A stretch of DNA of 64,000 nucleotides from contig CM072166.1 in NCBI GenBank assembly GCA_036850595.1, positions 15,642,758-15,706,757 of the forward strand, given 5' to 3'. Origin of the DNA: Rhyacichthys aspro. Its lineage: Eukaryota; Chordata; Actinopteri; Gobiiformes; Rhyacichthyidae. Below, in pieces: positions 28,371 to 41,241 of this stretch (the first letter of the stretch is position 1; each line of letters begins with the position of its first letter). A model generated the notes under the pieces. The model worked only from the letters and a program-made list of their open reading frames with translations, ran no database searches and was not told where the DNA came from. A program made the translations under genes and the position numbers.

Positions 28371-28932
28371 GAGAAATTTATATTTTGTCACATATAAGCC
28401 GCACCGGACTATAAGCCGCCGATACCCAGGCTGAGAAATAAGATATTTACATAGAAAGATTTTGTACCAGAAGTGTTTATTCATATACCTGAACTGATTG
28501 TTTCCGAACAGGGCCTGTAACACGGCAGTAAAAGTGCTGATCACACAAAACAGAAAAGTCATTGATGGTTTTATTCATCTTCCTCCTGTGCACTAAAACC
28601 AAGTCACTATTCATCTTCCTCCTGAGCATTGAAACTACTGAACACCAAACCACTGTCACTTCATTTGTTTTCCATTATGAGGGGGTGAGGGTGTAAAAAT
28701 ATTACCGTATTTTGCTGTTGTGCGTCTTGGGTTGCATGTGCTAAGAATAAAAACTGGTGCTTTCTTGTTTGTACTGACTACCGCTGCCTCGTTTGTCTCG
28801 TTTTTGCACTTCCTGCTAGAGCGCCCCCCTGAGGGCTGAAGAAAAATTCATAGAAAAGCCGCATCTCTGTATAAGCCGCATGGTTCAAAGCGTGGGAAAA
28901 AAGTAGCGGCTTATAGTCCGGAAAATACGGTA
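28371..28932 (+). mobile_element. Non-autonomous TIR DNA element, copy A (left end truncated)
   Basis: About 560 bases closely similar to the reverse complement of 60651-61270. It contains several copies of a TATAAGCCGC motif and ends in CGGCTTATAGTCCGGAAAAT followed by ACGGTA, the right terminal repeat. The left terminal repeat present in copy B (about 60 bases) is missing: homology starts at GAGAAATTTATATTTTGTCAC. An internal TACCGTATTTT at 28703-28713 repeats the terminal motif, which suggests a composite origin. No transposase is encoded; open frames inside are repeat shadows. Confidence 0.75.
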
Positions 28933-30465
28933 TATCTATCCACTAATATATCTACTAAATCTATTGTAGATATAGTCAACTAAATTCTTAGGATATTTAG
29001 TTCACTCAAACTAATACGGATTAGATGACTAAATTATGACTATACTAAATTAAACATTTGCTGTCAAAATTAACACTGACACAAACCTTAGTTATCTTAG
29101 TTGGTGCAATTCCTCACTTCACACAGCGACATGTGCAGCAGGATGGATGCTATACAAAACTTGATCCACCCTCTGCATGCTGTCTTTAACTAGCCATTGG
29201 CATTAACCTGATAATTCTTAAGCTGGGAAGTAGCTAATAAAGAAAAGCTTTTAATTTCTTCTATTTTTCTTAATAAAGTCTGGCTAAACTAGCCTCTCCA
29301 ATTGCACTCATGTTCCATCGGTGAGGTGTGTGTTATCCGGAGTAATGACCGGTATCAGGAGCCATTACAGCACTTTGGTGTTCACACTCGGGAGCTGATG
29401 GAGAGGGATTATGTTATTGTGCTCAGCGAGGTGAGGGAAGACGAGATGAGAGCATGTATTTAAGTGATCACCAGCTCGGTAACGCCCCGAGACAAGCAAA
29501 CACAAGAGACAATAGTGTTAGTATTTTTAACACGCCTCAATAGAGCGCTAATATTGTATGTCCTGTGAAGTGATTTGTTATCCTTGAAGGCCACATGAGT
29601 TTTTAATGTAGGTCCTGGTTCTTGGAGAGCCATCTTGACTAGTCAGTTTAGTAGAAGGTCAGGATAAACTATATGCTTGTCTTCTCGCCTCTGATTGGAA
29701 CTTTAGATGCTAGTAAAGGCATGGCTGTCCAGGAGCAACCTTTATTAGCAGGGTCATCCAAACACAACCATCCACAACGCAAGCAGCATTAAGCTTCTGA
29801 ATTCTCGCTCTTACTTTAGCATGTGCCCCCTAATTTATTTTATTTTAACCTTACAATATACAGGCAAAAGATTGAAGTTTTTTTCACAGATGACGCCTAT
29901 TACAATATGCTTCCTGGTGATTAAACAGTTTTTTTCAATTACAAGAAAAAAATCAAGTAATATTATAGGCAATAGACATTGTTGCAGTTTTAGCCTCAAT
30001 AAGAGAGCCAAGCCTTCTGAGGAAATTAAGCCCATTCTGTCCACTTCAGCTTGTTCTCCAGATACAGGTCCTTTATGTGAAGTAAAGATGAATGGAGCCA
30101 GAATGGTGCCTTGTGCAACTCCTGCACTGCTTATAACAGTCTGAGTGAATTTAAAGTTTACAGAGCAAAAACATTGTCATATACAGTTTCCAAGCCTCTG
30201 AATGTGCTATGCCGTACTGACTTGAGAAGGGATGTGACATTTCCTCATGTTACATCACCAAGTCAGCTCCTGCACAAGTGTGAAATCTGCTTCCTCTCTC
30301 TGTCGTCAGTGTTAATTTGGCCCGCTTGGGTTTAATCAGGATATGTTCTGCTTTGAAAGGGTTCTTCCTTCCCCAGCCACAGGTACAGGATCAGCTCTTT
30401 GGTCATGCTTTATTGAGGTATTGTACCCCAGCGACTATGTGGCTATGGTTAGAAAACCTTCCAGC

Positions 30466-30490
30466 TTTTTTTTTTTTTTTTTTTTTTTTT
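30466..30490. repeat. T25 homopolymer, possible poly(A) tail of a minus-strand retrocopy
   Basis: 25 consecutive T residues. On the minus strand, a frame of over 50 codons (30646 back to the run) with balanced, charged composition leads straight into the A tract, as expected of a retroposed mRNA. No target-site duplication was seen, so a simple homopolymer expansion is equally possible. Confidence 0.5.
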
Positions 30491-30995
30491 AATAACTGAT
30501 AACTTGTAATCTAGTTTCTCAACGGGTTTGTCATCAGTGTTGAGCTTGGACTTGCTCTGGTTCAATTTTAGAACTTCTTCTGTATCTCTTGACTCATTCA
30601 CTGGGGTTGGTCTAAACCCAATAGGCTTGGACTTTTTTAACACCAAATAATCCTAGGCACATCCAATAACCGATTGGGGACTAAAGTTGAAACATTGCAG
30701 CCTTTTTTCTTTGGTCTGGTTCTATTTCACACATAGAACGATCCAAATAATGCAGTGACATTCATCACCAGCAGGAGTGCTGCATCACCAGCTACTGAAA
30801 AAAAGAAGCAACATTGCTTGAAATCCAAAGTACACTTCTTCAGATGCACATCTGATATTTATCATATAACAGACTTTGATAAATTATTGTTGTTTGGTCT
30901 GCATTTTCACTTCAATCAAACCCAAGTTGACTGAAAGTGGAGTGAGACTTATGTTTTAAGGCAGACCAGACTTCACCTTTTTGGTCCACACCAGA

Positions 30996-31092
30996 GGTGG
31001 CACATTCACACCTCCCCAAATGAACCAGAGTTTCTGAGGAATGAAGTAGAGTTCAATAAACTGGACCAAACAGAGCTGGTGTGAATGCACCC
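30996..31092. mobile_element. Short MITE-like element with imperfect terminal inverted repeats
   Basis: The left end GGTGGCACATTCACACC and the right end GGTGTGAATGCACC are imperfect reverse complements about 97 bases apart. The inner sequence has GAACC and GGACCAAAC motifs common in fish repeats of this look. It is degenerate and cannot be assigned to a family from sequence alone. Confidence 0.4.
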
Positions 31093-31789
31093 ACAGTCTA
31101 TATACTAGTCAATAATTGGTCCTGGTTGGTGTGGTCTTGACTCCAACACTCAGATGACATTCTTCTTGCATGTACCCTGAGGAACACACTTAAAACTTGT
31201 GGTGAGTTTGTGCACCAGCTCTGCCCCATCACCTCAGATACAGACACAGTTCTGGAGATGCCACTTCACAATACTTCCCAATGAAAGCCTGCGTTGCTTA
31301 GCAACTCGCAGTCCGCAGTAGGAAGATACAGGGGTGTTTCCCGGCTGATGAAAGATGTGTGAGTGTGTGTGTGTTAGACAGAACTGCTTGTGCATTCACT
31401 CCTATTAGCCAAGGGACATTTTCTATGTAAAAGTAAAAAGAACACTGAGGAGTGTCATTTTATAGTCAATATTAACAAGCTAACCAGATTTTTAAGTCAG
31501 CCCTTTCCCACTCATATAAAAATTGATCTGCTCATACGAGTCCCCATTGTGTCAGTAAAGTTATGAATCCATATTCATGAGCAGGCAGAATAAAAGCTAG
31601 TGCTTGTTTGAATGGGCACTATCTTGAAGTGAGCATATCAATAATGTAAGCCTCTAAAAGTTTAATAGTGTTTGCTGTCGCTGACGTCCTCCTTTGGGAA
31701 ATCATTAGGTTGCTTATCTAACGCCGGCCACCACTAAGAACATCAACCAACAGGACTTTTATTTGCTTTTGTTCTCATTGTCGATTCGC

Positions 31790-32110
31790 TCTCTTTTCTA
31801 TCCATCCTCCACTCTCAGCGTTTCCCTCTAGCTATTCCGTCACCTCTCATATGGCATGCACTGATACAGCGGCACTAACAATCGGCTGCTATTCCCCTCA
31901 GCCCGCTAACTCCCCAGCTCCTGACTCAGGCTGCGATAAGCCATGTCAGCAACTGCTCGGGATATGCGCTGTTACACTGGCAGGATTTTCCACGCCACAA
32001 GCCCAATCTGTTATTAAACACTATGTTGCTCCGCCGTCTTATTTACAAGGCAAGTGCACATTAACATGATGTCTAATGATGAAGATTAATGGCTCTATCC
32101 AGGCACTGCC
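31790..32110. promoter_or_regulatory. Candidate conserved non-coding block
   Basis: Complex GC-richer sequence with balanced composition, GCATGC, TGACTCAG (AP-1-like, 31923-31930), TTATTAAACAC and GATTAATGG words. An open frame of 72 codons crosses it but has no family resemblance or splice context. I consider it regulatory or neutral rather than coding. Confidence 0.2.
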
Positions 32111-32654
32111 ACTAAAACAACTTCTTCTGCTGCATTTAGTGCCTTTGCAGATTATAAAACCTTGATGCAGTTCTTATTGTTTATTTAACACGCTGCAAAG
32201 ACCTGAGGATTAGGAATCGGACCGGGCGGCAAGGTTCAGCGCAACCTGCAATTTACAGAAAGAAAATCTCACACGACCTTAAATACAGAGCGAATGAAAG
32301 TGTGTCATCCCATTTTTCTCCGTTACACAGCACTGATGATATTAAAGGCAACAATGCAGGTAATGAAACCAAATAGAAGAAGCTCAGTATCAGTATTTGA
32401 AGTACTTTAAAAAACAAAACAAAGCAAAGCAATGGAAAAGTTATTGACCGACAAACGAAACCCAAAGGAATTAGTAAAGCACTACTTACTGTACTTGCAT
32501 TGTTGACTTGATGAAAGGTAGTATTTATTAGGGAGTTCCCTAAAATTTTGAGTTCTGCAGCTCTCTGAATTTAAAATTTAGGGAAGCTCGGGGTAAGCTG
32601 TTGGCTTCATCAAACCAGGACCTTCAGTGTGAACTGGGATGGTTTGCAATGGAA

Positions 32655-32945
32655 TGGAGGTAAGAGTAGAGCTGCTGCTTCTCCAGACTGAGAAGTGCCA
32701 ACTGTGGCTCAGGCATCGGTTTCAGATGCCTTTCCTGGGGAGGTGTTCCGGGCATGTCCCACAGAAGACCCAGGAAACACTGGAGGAGCTATGTTTCTCG
32801 GGTTGGCCTGGGAATGCCTCAGTATTCCCCCAGAGGAGCTGGAGGAAGTGTCTGGGGAGAGGGAAGTATGGGTGTCTCTGCTTAGACCCAGCCCCAGATA
32901 ACCAGAAGAAGAATATGTGATGGAAAAAGAAATGGAATGGAGTAA
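32655..32945 (+). mobile_element. Teleost non-LTR retrotransposon (LINE), 3' end fragment
   Basis: A 5'-truncated copy. The frame at 32695-32901 keeps the C-terminal signature seen in many fish LINE reverse transcriptases: PGEVFRACPT, then LAWECLSIPPEELEEV, then GEREVWVSLLRPSPR and a stop. Just upstream, the DNA for the usual 'leu-leu-leu-arg... trp-leu-arg-his' stretch is still readable in another frame, so the copy has frameshifts. After the stop it keeps a degenerate tail like the GGAAGAAGATGGATGG repeats typical of this family. It is not functional. I cannot assign the clade from memory with certainty. Confidence 0.8.
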
Positions 32946-34066
32946 ACCAGAAGCAACATTCTTCTTCTCATTTTTATTTCTGCAGTTCCTGGCGATACCT
33001 CCAGAGTCTCGCACTGCTACACACGGGGATTTACTTACTTTTTTTATTCTAGGTAATTGCAGCACATTCACATTTTTAAAGTTTGCTTCAAATACTAAAC
33101 ACAACTTGTGTGGTGTCACACTGCCGTACCATTCGGTGAAAAATGTGGCTTTAGTCTTTTCATATATCTCAAGCCTCTTTTCTTCTTTTTACTGCCACTG
33201 ACGTGCACACTCCTGCAGGCTACACTTGCGCGGCGGCAGATCACGCCTTACAAAAGGACCGCTGCAGATGCCCTCAATATTTCATGAGCCCCCTTCTCTC
33301 TTTTCTCTCTTTCCTCTTTTAGTTTATTCAAGTATGTTCACTATTCTTCGCCTAAAAAAAGTTTCTCTATCGAAAAAGAAGTTAAGATGAAAAGTGGAAG
33401 AAAGAGCGATCAGAACAGCTTTGAGGGTTTCAGATTGATGGGAGATGAGTGGTACAGGTGAGGCAGCAGCTGTCTCTGACTTGACAGAAAAAACTCAATC
33501 CTAAGCTTGCTTTCTGTTTTGCACATCTTGGCGAGTACTCTGAGCTTTTTATTTATTGATATAGGTGGCTTTGTAAAGTTTGTGGCCTCTGAAGAGAAGA
33601 CGTCTTACGCCTGAGAAAGCCAAGACAAAAGCAGGGCACCAAATGTCAGAAGCGCTAACAGAAGCAGAAAGGACTGTGAAAGAGTGAAGCAGCTGGAGGA
33701 GAGCAATTGTGAAAAGATGATTCCTACAACAGCACTTCTGTTGCCTGCTATTGTGTCATAAACCCACACAGAATGGCTATATGGTAAATTTGTGGTGTTG
33801 GATTTATTTGCCCAGAAATAGCTAGTGTGCAGAAGTAGATATTGCATATGAAAAATCAACATGTCATTAACTGGCTTCTTTAAAAAAAGGTATGGCACAG
33901 GTGCAAAAGCAAATGCAGTTCATTTAATACAAAATAGTCTCTTCCACTCGAGTTAGTATGGTCTAGTATGGTCCTTCAATGCATTTGGTAAGTACTATCT
34001 TTGAGGCTTTACAAAAGGCACTGAACTATTCTAAAGATATGTAGTAGGGAATAATAGGCTTTAGTT

Positions 34067-34286
34067 GGATTTGAACAGGTCTTAGCTAAATTTGAACCGG
34101 TTTTATATGGACTTGAATAGGTATTGGTTGGATTTGAACACATTTTATTTGGATTTGAACAGGTTTTACACAGACTTAAACAGATTTTTGTTGGAGTTGG
34201 ACAGGTTTTATTTGGATTTGAACAGATTTTATATGGACATAAACAGATTTTAGTTGGATTTGAGCCAGGTTTAGTTGGATTTGTCA
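34067..34286. repeat. 21-bp minisatellite, about 10.5 copies
   Basis: The unit is close to GGATTTGAACAGGTTTTATTT, with substitutions but few or no length changes across copies. Because 21 is a multiple of three, the minus strand stays open and reads a seven-residue repeat (SNPTKTC-like). There is no sign that this is a real protein. Confidence 0.85.
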
Positions 34287-37200
34287 CAGTCTTCGGCCCG
34301 TGAAATGATTCTTATTTACTATTGTGGCCCCTCATGACTTCTGTTTGAGTTTGACACCACTGCTATAGAGTATATAAAATAATGGATCAATGGAATGGAA
34401 TATTATCCATATTATTTTCTTATTGTTATTGCATCCAGGCTCCAGTACATTCACATTTGTAGAATTTATAGAGTCTGACGTTACAAGTTTAATATCAGTC
34501 TATGGCCAGATCTTAAAAAGGACAGAGATAATTAGGGGGCTTGTCCATTATCAAAGACTTAAAATGTTCTAAAATGAGGATTGCTAATGTGAATAAGAAA
34601 GTGGTAGTGTAGCTTAACTGCAGCTTTTAAAAACTAAATGCCACTCCGAATGCTACGAAGCATCCTTTCATAACGTAGACCATGTTCTACGTCCTTCAGA
34701 CATGTCACACTAATGATAGTCTGTGTCCTTCAGCGACATCTTGCAACTCTGTTTTTTTTAATACGTCTGCTTTGATCAAATTCAACCATAACTCAATCAA
34801 AGAATGACATTTCTTTAAACATCCTTCTTCTCTATATCGTACATTTGCCTCCTCGGCCCTGTCCGTTCTTTGCCGCCAATCTATCTGACAGCTTTTAATA
34901 AGAAACTCTTCATTTTGGTGGAACGTCACTGCACTTTTCACACTTTTTTGTTGTGAAAGTCGGCCTGGTCTTTCTCAGCTGGCCTTTTGTCACATTTCAA
35001 CTTCAAGGCAACAATGGATTTTTAATCACGGAGATGCCTTGACGAATTCCTCTCTGAAAATCCCACCCGCTTTGATCTGAATTCCTTTCATGAACATAAT
35101 GGCAAATTGTGAAGCCAGAGTTTCACCGGGTTGCATCAAGCGGACAGGCCTACTTAAGGAACATACTGTACACATTATACACTGCTTAGGCTATTTTCAC
35201 GTGCCGAAATGGAAATATTCAAATGCACAAACTTAGAGAACAGATTACATTCGATTATAGCAGTTAAAAGACGCTTGTAACGATTAATATTAACCCCACC
35301 TTCAACTGTCTTCAGGGTGCGTTTGATTTTTTTATGAAGTATTTCTGCTCCACTCTTCTTTCTTCCACTGCTCTTCATTAATGCTGTATGATGTTTACTC
35401 TGAGAGGAACTTTGAAAACTTGAGCTTCTTTTGGTGGGTTGATCAAAATGTCATGCTGCACAGTCTGTACAATCCAGCCTTTTGATTAAAAACAAAACAA
35501 AAAAAACGAACAAACTTGGCTGCACCCTGTGATTGTGATAGGAGTGGATTTGTGCTGTGTTATAGCTCAATAACCTATGCTTTATATTATTAGCTGGATT
35601 TACTGTGTGTTCTGGCTGCGACCCAGTGCTGACTCCATGTGAATTGAGTCCAGACACATACTATTTCTGCTCAGGTTAATGCTAGTCCAATGTTTAATGT
35701 TACTCGACTGCACAAATGCTATTATGAGGCATTAGCAATAACTGTGTGCGTGGGAGCCAGTCGACCACAAATGAACAATTACTGCATTATCACTTTCAGC
35801 TTTTAGTTTTGCGTGACCATGTTCTTCTGCAGCCCCGCCTACGCCTTCTCAGATCTGTGGAGAAGTCAGTCGTTTCTGAATGTAAACAGTGCTGGAATCA
35901 TGGCAATGCCTTTGGCCTAATGCATTTTCCATGTAAATAAACAAAACACAGCTCTATAAGCATTTAAAGTATAATGCAATTAATCATGAGCCTTTTATGA
36001 GAACCAAGAAACTTTTTGGTAATGGTGGGTTCTTAGACTTAGAGTATTTGTCGATACCTACTGGTGCAACACTGGCTATTTATGAATATTTATAAAGCCT
36101 TGTTTTGAAGGAGACAGTTTTTGAGCTTTTTGACACTTCAACAGAGCATTATTTACAGTTTGCTTTACTTTTTTATCATTCTCATGCATTATAAATATAT
36201 CCAAACAATGCTGTATAAAAAGTGGCAATGAAAGTGTAAGTGGTGTACTCCAATGGCAGCATCTGAGTAGATCAAATAAGTACAAAATGTGTTGTTTTTA
36301 TCTGGACAACCTTAGTTTTTTGTATATCCGCCAGTGTGAAAATGTTACTCAGTCAAATGAAAATGCTTTGACCACCTAGCTACTTACTTACTTAGCTAAT
36401 GGGTAAAGTTTATTTGCATTTCTCTTTTTCCTGTTATCTCCTGGCAGTTTAGTTGTGAGCTTTTCCAGGGATTTTGCAAATTGTCTGTGCATCCATTGGA
36501 CATTAGCAGCAGATACGTTTGTCACATCCAACCAAGAGCTTCAACCACACCATCATTTTGTTTTCGACTGGGGGCTGATTATACAACACTGCCTGCTTGC
36601 TCACTAATTAGACGAATGCTATTATATGACACAAGTATTCTAGTACATTTGCAACACATCATTTCGAGTGACTTTAAGAACTTCAACCACAAACTATGCT
36701 TGAACTTAGTAGTTGAGTTCCAGCAGCTATCTGACAGTAAAGTAGTGAGTGTAAAAAAATAATGATGCAGTACGTAGTCATTAGATTTTCTACATCATGT
36801 CAGAGATAAGGATTTTGTGGACAGTGTATATGAGAAGTCACATCCAGGCTACTGTATGTGTGTATCTAAACCCAATAGGATGCAGAACCACGTCCTGTGT
36901 GAGTTCGAGTAAACACAATGAATATTATTTATTCAGAGCGGCTGGTCCGTATCGATCAGCACTGTGTTCCTGATCTCTTCCTTTTGAGGGCCCTTCTCCC
37001 TGCTCTCATGAAAGAATTAAGAGGCAGAGCCGACTTGACGAGATGAAACCTAAAGCAAAATAAGAACTTGTTACCTTATTTCTGTTGTAATAGATCATTC
37101 GTAAATAGAGTATATTCACAAAACTCTGCCTAGAAAGTTGTGATAACTTAGGCAGTGACATAAAGCTGCTCTGAAATAGTGAATAGAAGGATCAGAAGTC

Positions 37201-38689
37201 AGGGTTGGCTCCACAAATGCATGGTTTACAGTTGCTCCAACCAACTCAGAAACCAACACAAGTTTCCAAGGTACTTCCAAGAAAAAAAATGCCTTTTCAA
37301 TCTTGTTTTGTGGTCGGGGGTATGTTGAGAGTTAACCACTAATGCTAATAAGATAAAAGTCGTGGCGAGGCTCCTGGAACTAAGGTCATGATTTGTTGCA
37401 AAGTGCAGAAAGATGTCTTGAGTTCAATATTATTACTTAAATCTTAGTTGCTGCTCTTTTTCACTCATAAGGAGTTCAAGATACGTGGTCATTTTCTGGT
37501 TTTATCTTTCTCTTGAAACACTCTATGCTTGAGCAATAGAGGATTTTACCATTACTGCTGTTTACTTACTGATTGATACCATCTGATTATCTTGCATGAT
37601 CAGGATGATGTTTCATACCTAGACTGGCTAAACTGGGCTTCATTTAGCTAAACACTGCGGGGTCAAATGTGACTTTATATGGGAACTTCACAGGCCCACA
37701 CTCCGCTGTTGAATCTCGTCTCTGCGGTGTTCAGAAGGCTTCTTGCTTGAGGGTTTTGACTGTGCACATCATTGTGTGTCTTTCGTCTAATTGAATCCAT
37801 CCCTCGGGGCGTCACCACTTGTTTATATGCTGACACCATAAAGGTATGTGTGTGTGAGGACAGGACTGTATAATTATAGCCCGGCAGCTGGAGTGACAGA
37901 GGAAGAGAAGGAGGGCAGCAGAGGGAGGCGTATCGATGAAACCAGTCAGATTATTCATTTTGTGTTTTGCTTTGTCTCAGTTCATCCCATTGGGTTCTTT
38001 TTCCTCAGTGATCAATTCTGTTTGTTCACTTTAAGGCCCTTAGTAAATGTGGTCCATACATTACCTCAATTGACTTGATCTGAAGCGCACCAATAAAATT
38101 TGTATTTTATTTTATTCATGTACAAGGACAGGCAGGTCAGTTTAATTATAGGCATTTAAAATGTTCTAATAAAATGGTTTTATTTTTATTTTTTTTGCAT
38201 TGTCGCCACTATTATATATTGGATCTTTTAAAAAATTTAAATGGATTTAATGCGTGCTTTCAGGTCAGCCATAAAAATTGCTTTTCCTTCTGCATGTACC
38301 TGCTCATGTTTTACAGCATGGTTTGGGCAGCCATTTATAAATATGCTTCAGCGAAAGATTTTTAATTAAAGAATACATTGGATTGGCATTGTTTATAAGC
38401 AAACACTAGTTTTAGCCAGAAGAAAGTATGTTTGAAAAACTGTGTTTAATAATATTTTTAAAAAATTATTACGAGGCATTAAGACTATTAGTTAATTATT
38501 ATGATTAGATATAGACAATAGTAAGATATTTGATTGGACAAAAAGCACTAAGTGTGTTGAGAAAGATTCTACAAACTATATACTACTACTTAATATATAC
38601 AATATACCTAATTCCATACTAATTTCCCATATTTATTTCATTTCTTTATAGTATGAATTACCAACATATTGTGTAATAAAATTCAGCTC

Positions 38690-39065
38690 TGAACCATTTT
38701 TTTAAATTTAATGTAATTCAATGTATTTACTACAGTATTACACAATTTTGGCTTCTACTGGTACAATATTTCACCGTTAATCTCTAAGACTCTTAAAAAG
38801 TGTGGGGTTTTTTTCCAGTTTGAGACTTTTTAAAATACCTTTTAACAATACACTGCAAATCTGAGTATTTCCTACAATAATGTACCATAAATTTAGGGTT
38901 TTAGAGCTATTTTACTATTGCCATTTGAAAGCAATTGACTGTATATGTTTCTGACTTTTAACCAGTGAGGATTTTTAACATTAAACTGTAAATAGCTGCA
39001 CTACAGTAATATACCATTTTGCCATTACTGGTATGTTGAAATAGCCATTTTACAGTTTTTCACCA
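38690..39065. repeat. Dispersed TACTGTA/TACAGTA-type repeat, copy 3
   Basis: It contains TTTACTACAGTATTACAC, CACTGCAAATCTGAG, AATGTACCATAAATTT, TTAAACTGTAAATAGCTG, ACTACAGTAATATACC and CATTTTACAGTTTTTCACC. This is the clearest of the three copies. Confidence 0.55.
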
Positions 39066-41220
39066 TAAATGAATTGATATTTATGTGCTATCTTCATATA
39101 TATTTTAGATGTTGATCCAATATTGCATTAAAACGTTTGGTATTATGGATGCAGGCGTCTGTGTGAGAGTGCGACCATAATGATGCCTGCCTGTGAATTG
39201 TGTCACACACTGGAGGATGCTCACAAAGTGCACTGAATCCAAAGGGATGCAATTAAAAAGATCACTTGGTATGAGGATCATTAAACAGGAAACAAAAAGT
39301 CTGGGAACAAAGTTTGAGAACATTGCAGAAAAAAAGTTTTGGTTGACACACAAGCACCATTGGCTCGGTGTATTGCGTAAGGGTGGGGCTAATTAGAAAT
39401 AATGAGAAGGAGCCAATGTCCAGAGATCCAAATGTCACTTGGATGATTCTAGACATCATACATCTTGTAGAAGCAAAGGGTAAAGAGACACAAATCGAAG
39501 TTTTGGAATAACACATTCATCAAGAACAATGGGGTGGCATCGGTCGATTGAGCTATGGCAATAAAACAACCTGAAATACATTTGGTTTTATCTCTATAAT
39601 AGAATATAACAGCTGATATCAGAAGGGTTGCATGTTGTGGTTGGCAATCGTTACAAAGCTATGTAGATCCACTGATTTCCCTTTCATTAAAAGTTGCCCT
39701 CATTAAGGAAACTGCAGGTCAGCATTAAAACTTGCACAAAGGACAAAAAGAAACGGATACAGGCACAATGCATTGTCAGAACAGCAGCCAAGACTTTATC
39801 GTAGGAAGCTTCGGTCGTGCCAGAACACTGCTGCAGGTCAGTAAACATGATATTTTGTAAAGATGCCAATGAAATTTGATATTAAGCTGCCAATACTTCT
39901 CAATATTACATTGAGTGTGGTTAAAAAGAACACTGGTGAAGTTGGTGTGGAGATGTCTGAATGCTGCTATACACATCTTAATGAGTACCGAACATGCTCT
40001 TCCTACTGAACTCTGGCACGGTTCCATTCAAGGGTGAACCCTAAATGCACCACAGATGCATAAACAAGCATCAAAGAATATAAGTCACATAACATTTAGC
40101 TTCCTGAGACAAAACAAAATGAGGAGAGGCCAAATGTGGAACACTGAGGAGCTAAAATGTCATATTAGCATTTGGGCAACAGCACCATCTAGTGTGTTTT
40201 TTGAGAAAAGCATTTTTTGTTGTGAACTCTAGCTGGGCTGAACGAAATGGATTGTTTTCTTTTTCTTTTTTGGTGCAAACTGAATGAACTACAAATAGAA
40301 AATACGGTAACACTTTATTAGCCTTGCCCTCTATTCTAAATCTTTTTTTTTTATTCCATTCAAGTTTGTTTTCCAGTGGGCGAAAATAATGGACACAGAT
40401 GAATCTACTGCAACTTGATAGACATTCAATCTGAATTCAGGGGACAGTACCAGAGACTGATGCAATTTCAAAAATATACGACCAATAAAAAGGGGATTTT
40501 GTATTTTACTGCCCGTTATATATTGATTTGAGATCGGCTTTGTTTGTGAAAGTTCAATGTCAAAATCCTGATTTGTTTTGGAGGGCTGAGGTTAAATGTT
40601 GAGTTGGTTATTTAAAAATGACATATGTAGTTTGTTGATTTTTAGAGAAGGCATGGACACTGAGACAAAGAACGCTGTATCCTGAGTTTAATGTTTATAT
40701 GTTTGAATTGGTTATCTTTTTGTTAAGATAGTGTCATGCAAGCCCATATGGTCTCAGCACATTTGTGTATGACACTTAAAACATTCATTCATGTACCTAA
40801 TCATGAGTTAATGAATAAACTGAATTTTTCTCTCCTATTCTTCAACCCTGTTACATATTTATTCCTACCGCCAGTCCATTCTTGTTTACCAGAGCTGACG
40901 GTGGATAAAGTTCCAATCTATACTGTGTGTGTATTGTGTGTTTAGCTCCGCCATTGATTAGTGTCACATATCCCGCTCTGGCGTTTAGCCTGACCACATT
41001 AGCGATGCCCACTTTGACCTGAACTGTCAATAAAATTCATACACAGCGCATCAAAACAACCAACACTCAATCCTCCTTTTTATCAGTGTCAGTATTTGAT
41101 CCCTCTTGTAAACGCTAGACTGAGGAAGTTGATTTTTATGTTTTTTTTTTTCATTTTTTATATGGGATAATGAGGTCACTGGGTAGAGCTGCATGTTTTG
41201 TCTTGATCTTCATTGCTGTT

Positions 41221-41241
41221 TTCCTTAACTGTTGACTCCAC
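41221..41241 (+). promoter_or_regulatory. U12-type (AT-AC) intron 3' end: branch point and AC acceptor
   Basis: An exact minor-spliceosome branch-point sequence, TTCCTTAAC, lies at 41221-41229. An AC dinucleotide at 41240-41241 ends the intron 13 bases after the likely branch adenosine (41228). No AG occurs between 41188 and the exon, so an ordinary U2 acceptor cannot be placed, and using the AG at 41188 would read into TGA at 41204. From established knowledge, voltage-gated sodium and calcium channel genes carry conserved U12 introns, including AT-AC ones, near the first transmembrane segment. The matching 5' splice site (ATATCC type) should lie upstream of the window. Confidence 0.85.

Larger units (their letters stand above)
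1..41241 (+). other. Cav3 gene intron 1 (3' part), non-coding
   Basis: This is the downstream 41 kb of the intron before the S1 exon; its 5' end is outside the window. I found no convincing coding exon on either strand: open frames of 60-150 codons lack recognisable domains, overlap simple repeats or run antisense to low-complexity sequence. Named repeats are listed separately. Stretches in which I see only unique-looking AT-rich intron sequence include 1-5000, 8000-12350, 14600-15450, 18800-20480, 21560-28370, 34290-36850 and 39070-41200. The N-terminal exon (ending in a Cys-Asn-Pro type sequence in the family) was looked for and not seen. Confidence 0.85.

Noticed and set aside
39531..39630. 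GGGTGGCATCGGTCGATTGAG as a tRNA-derived SINE head
   Set aside because: Only a loose A-box match, and the B-box-like word GGGTTGCATG is too far away and mismatched.
40300..40330. AAATACGGTAACACTTTATTAG as a transposon end
   Set aside because: It resembles ends seen in vertebrate repeats, but no partner end was found nearby.
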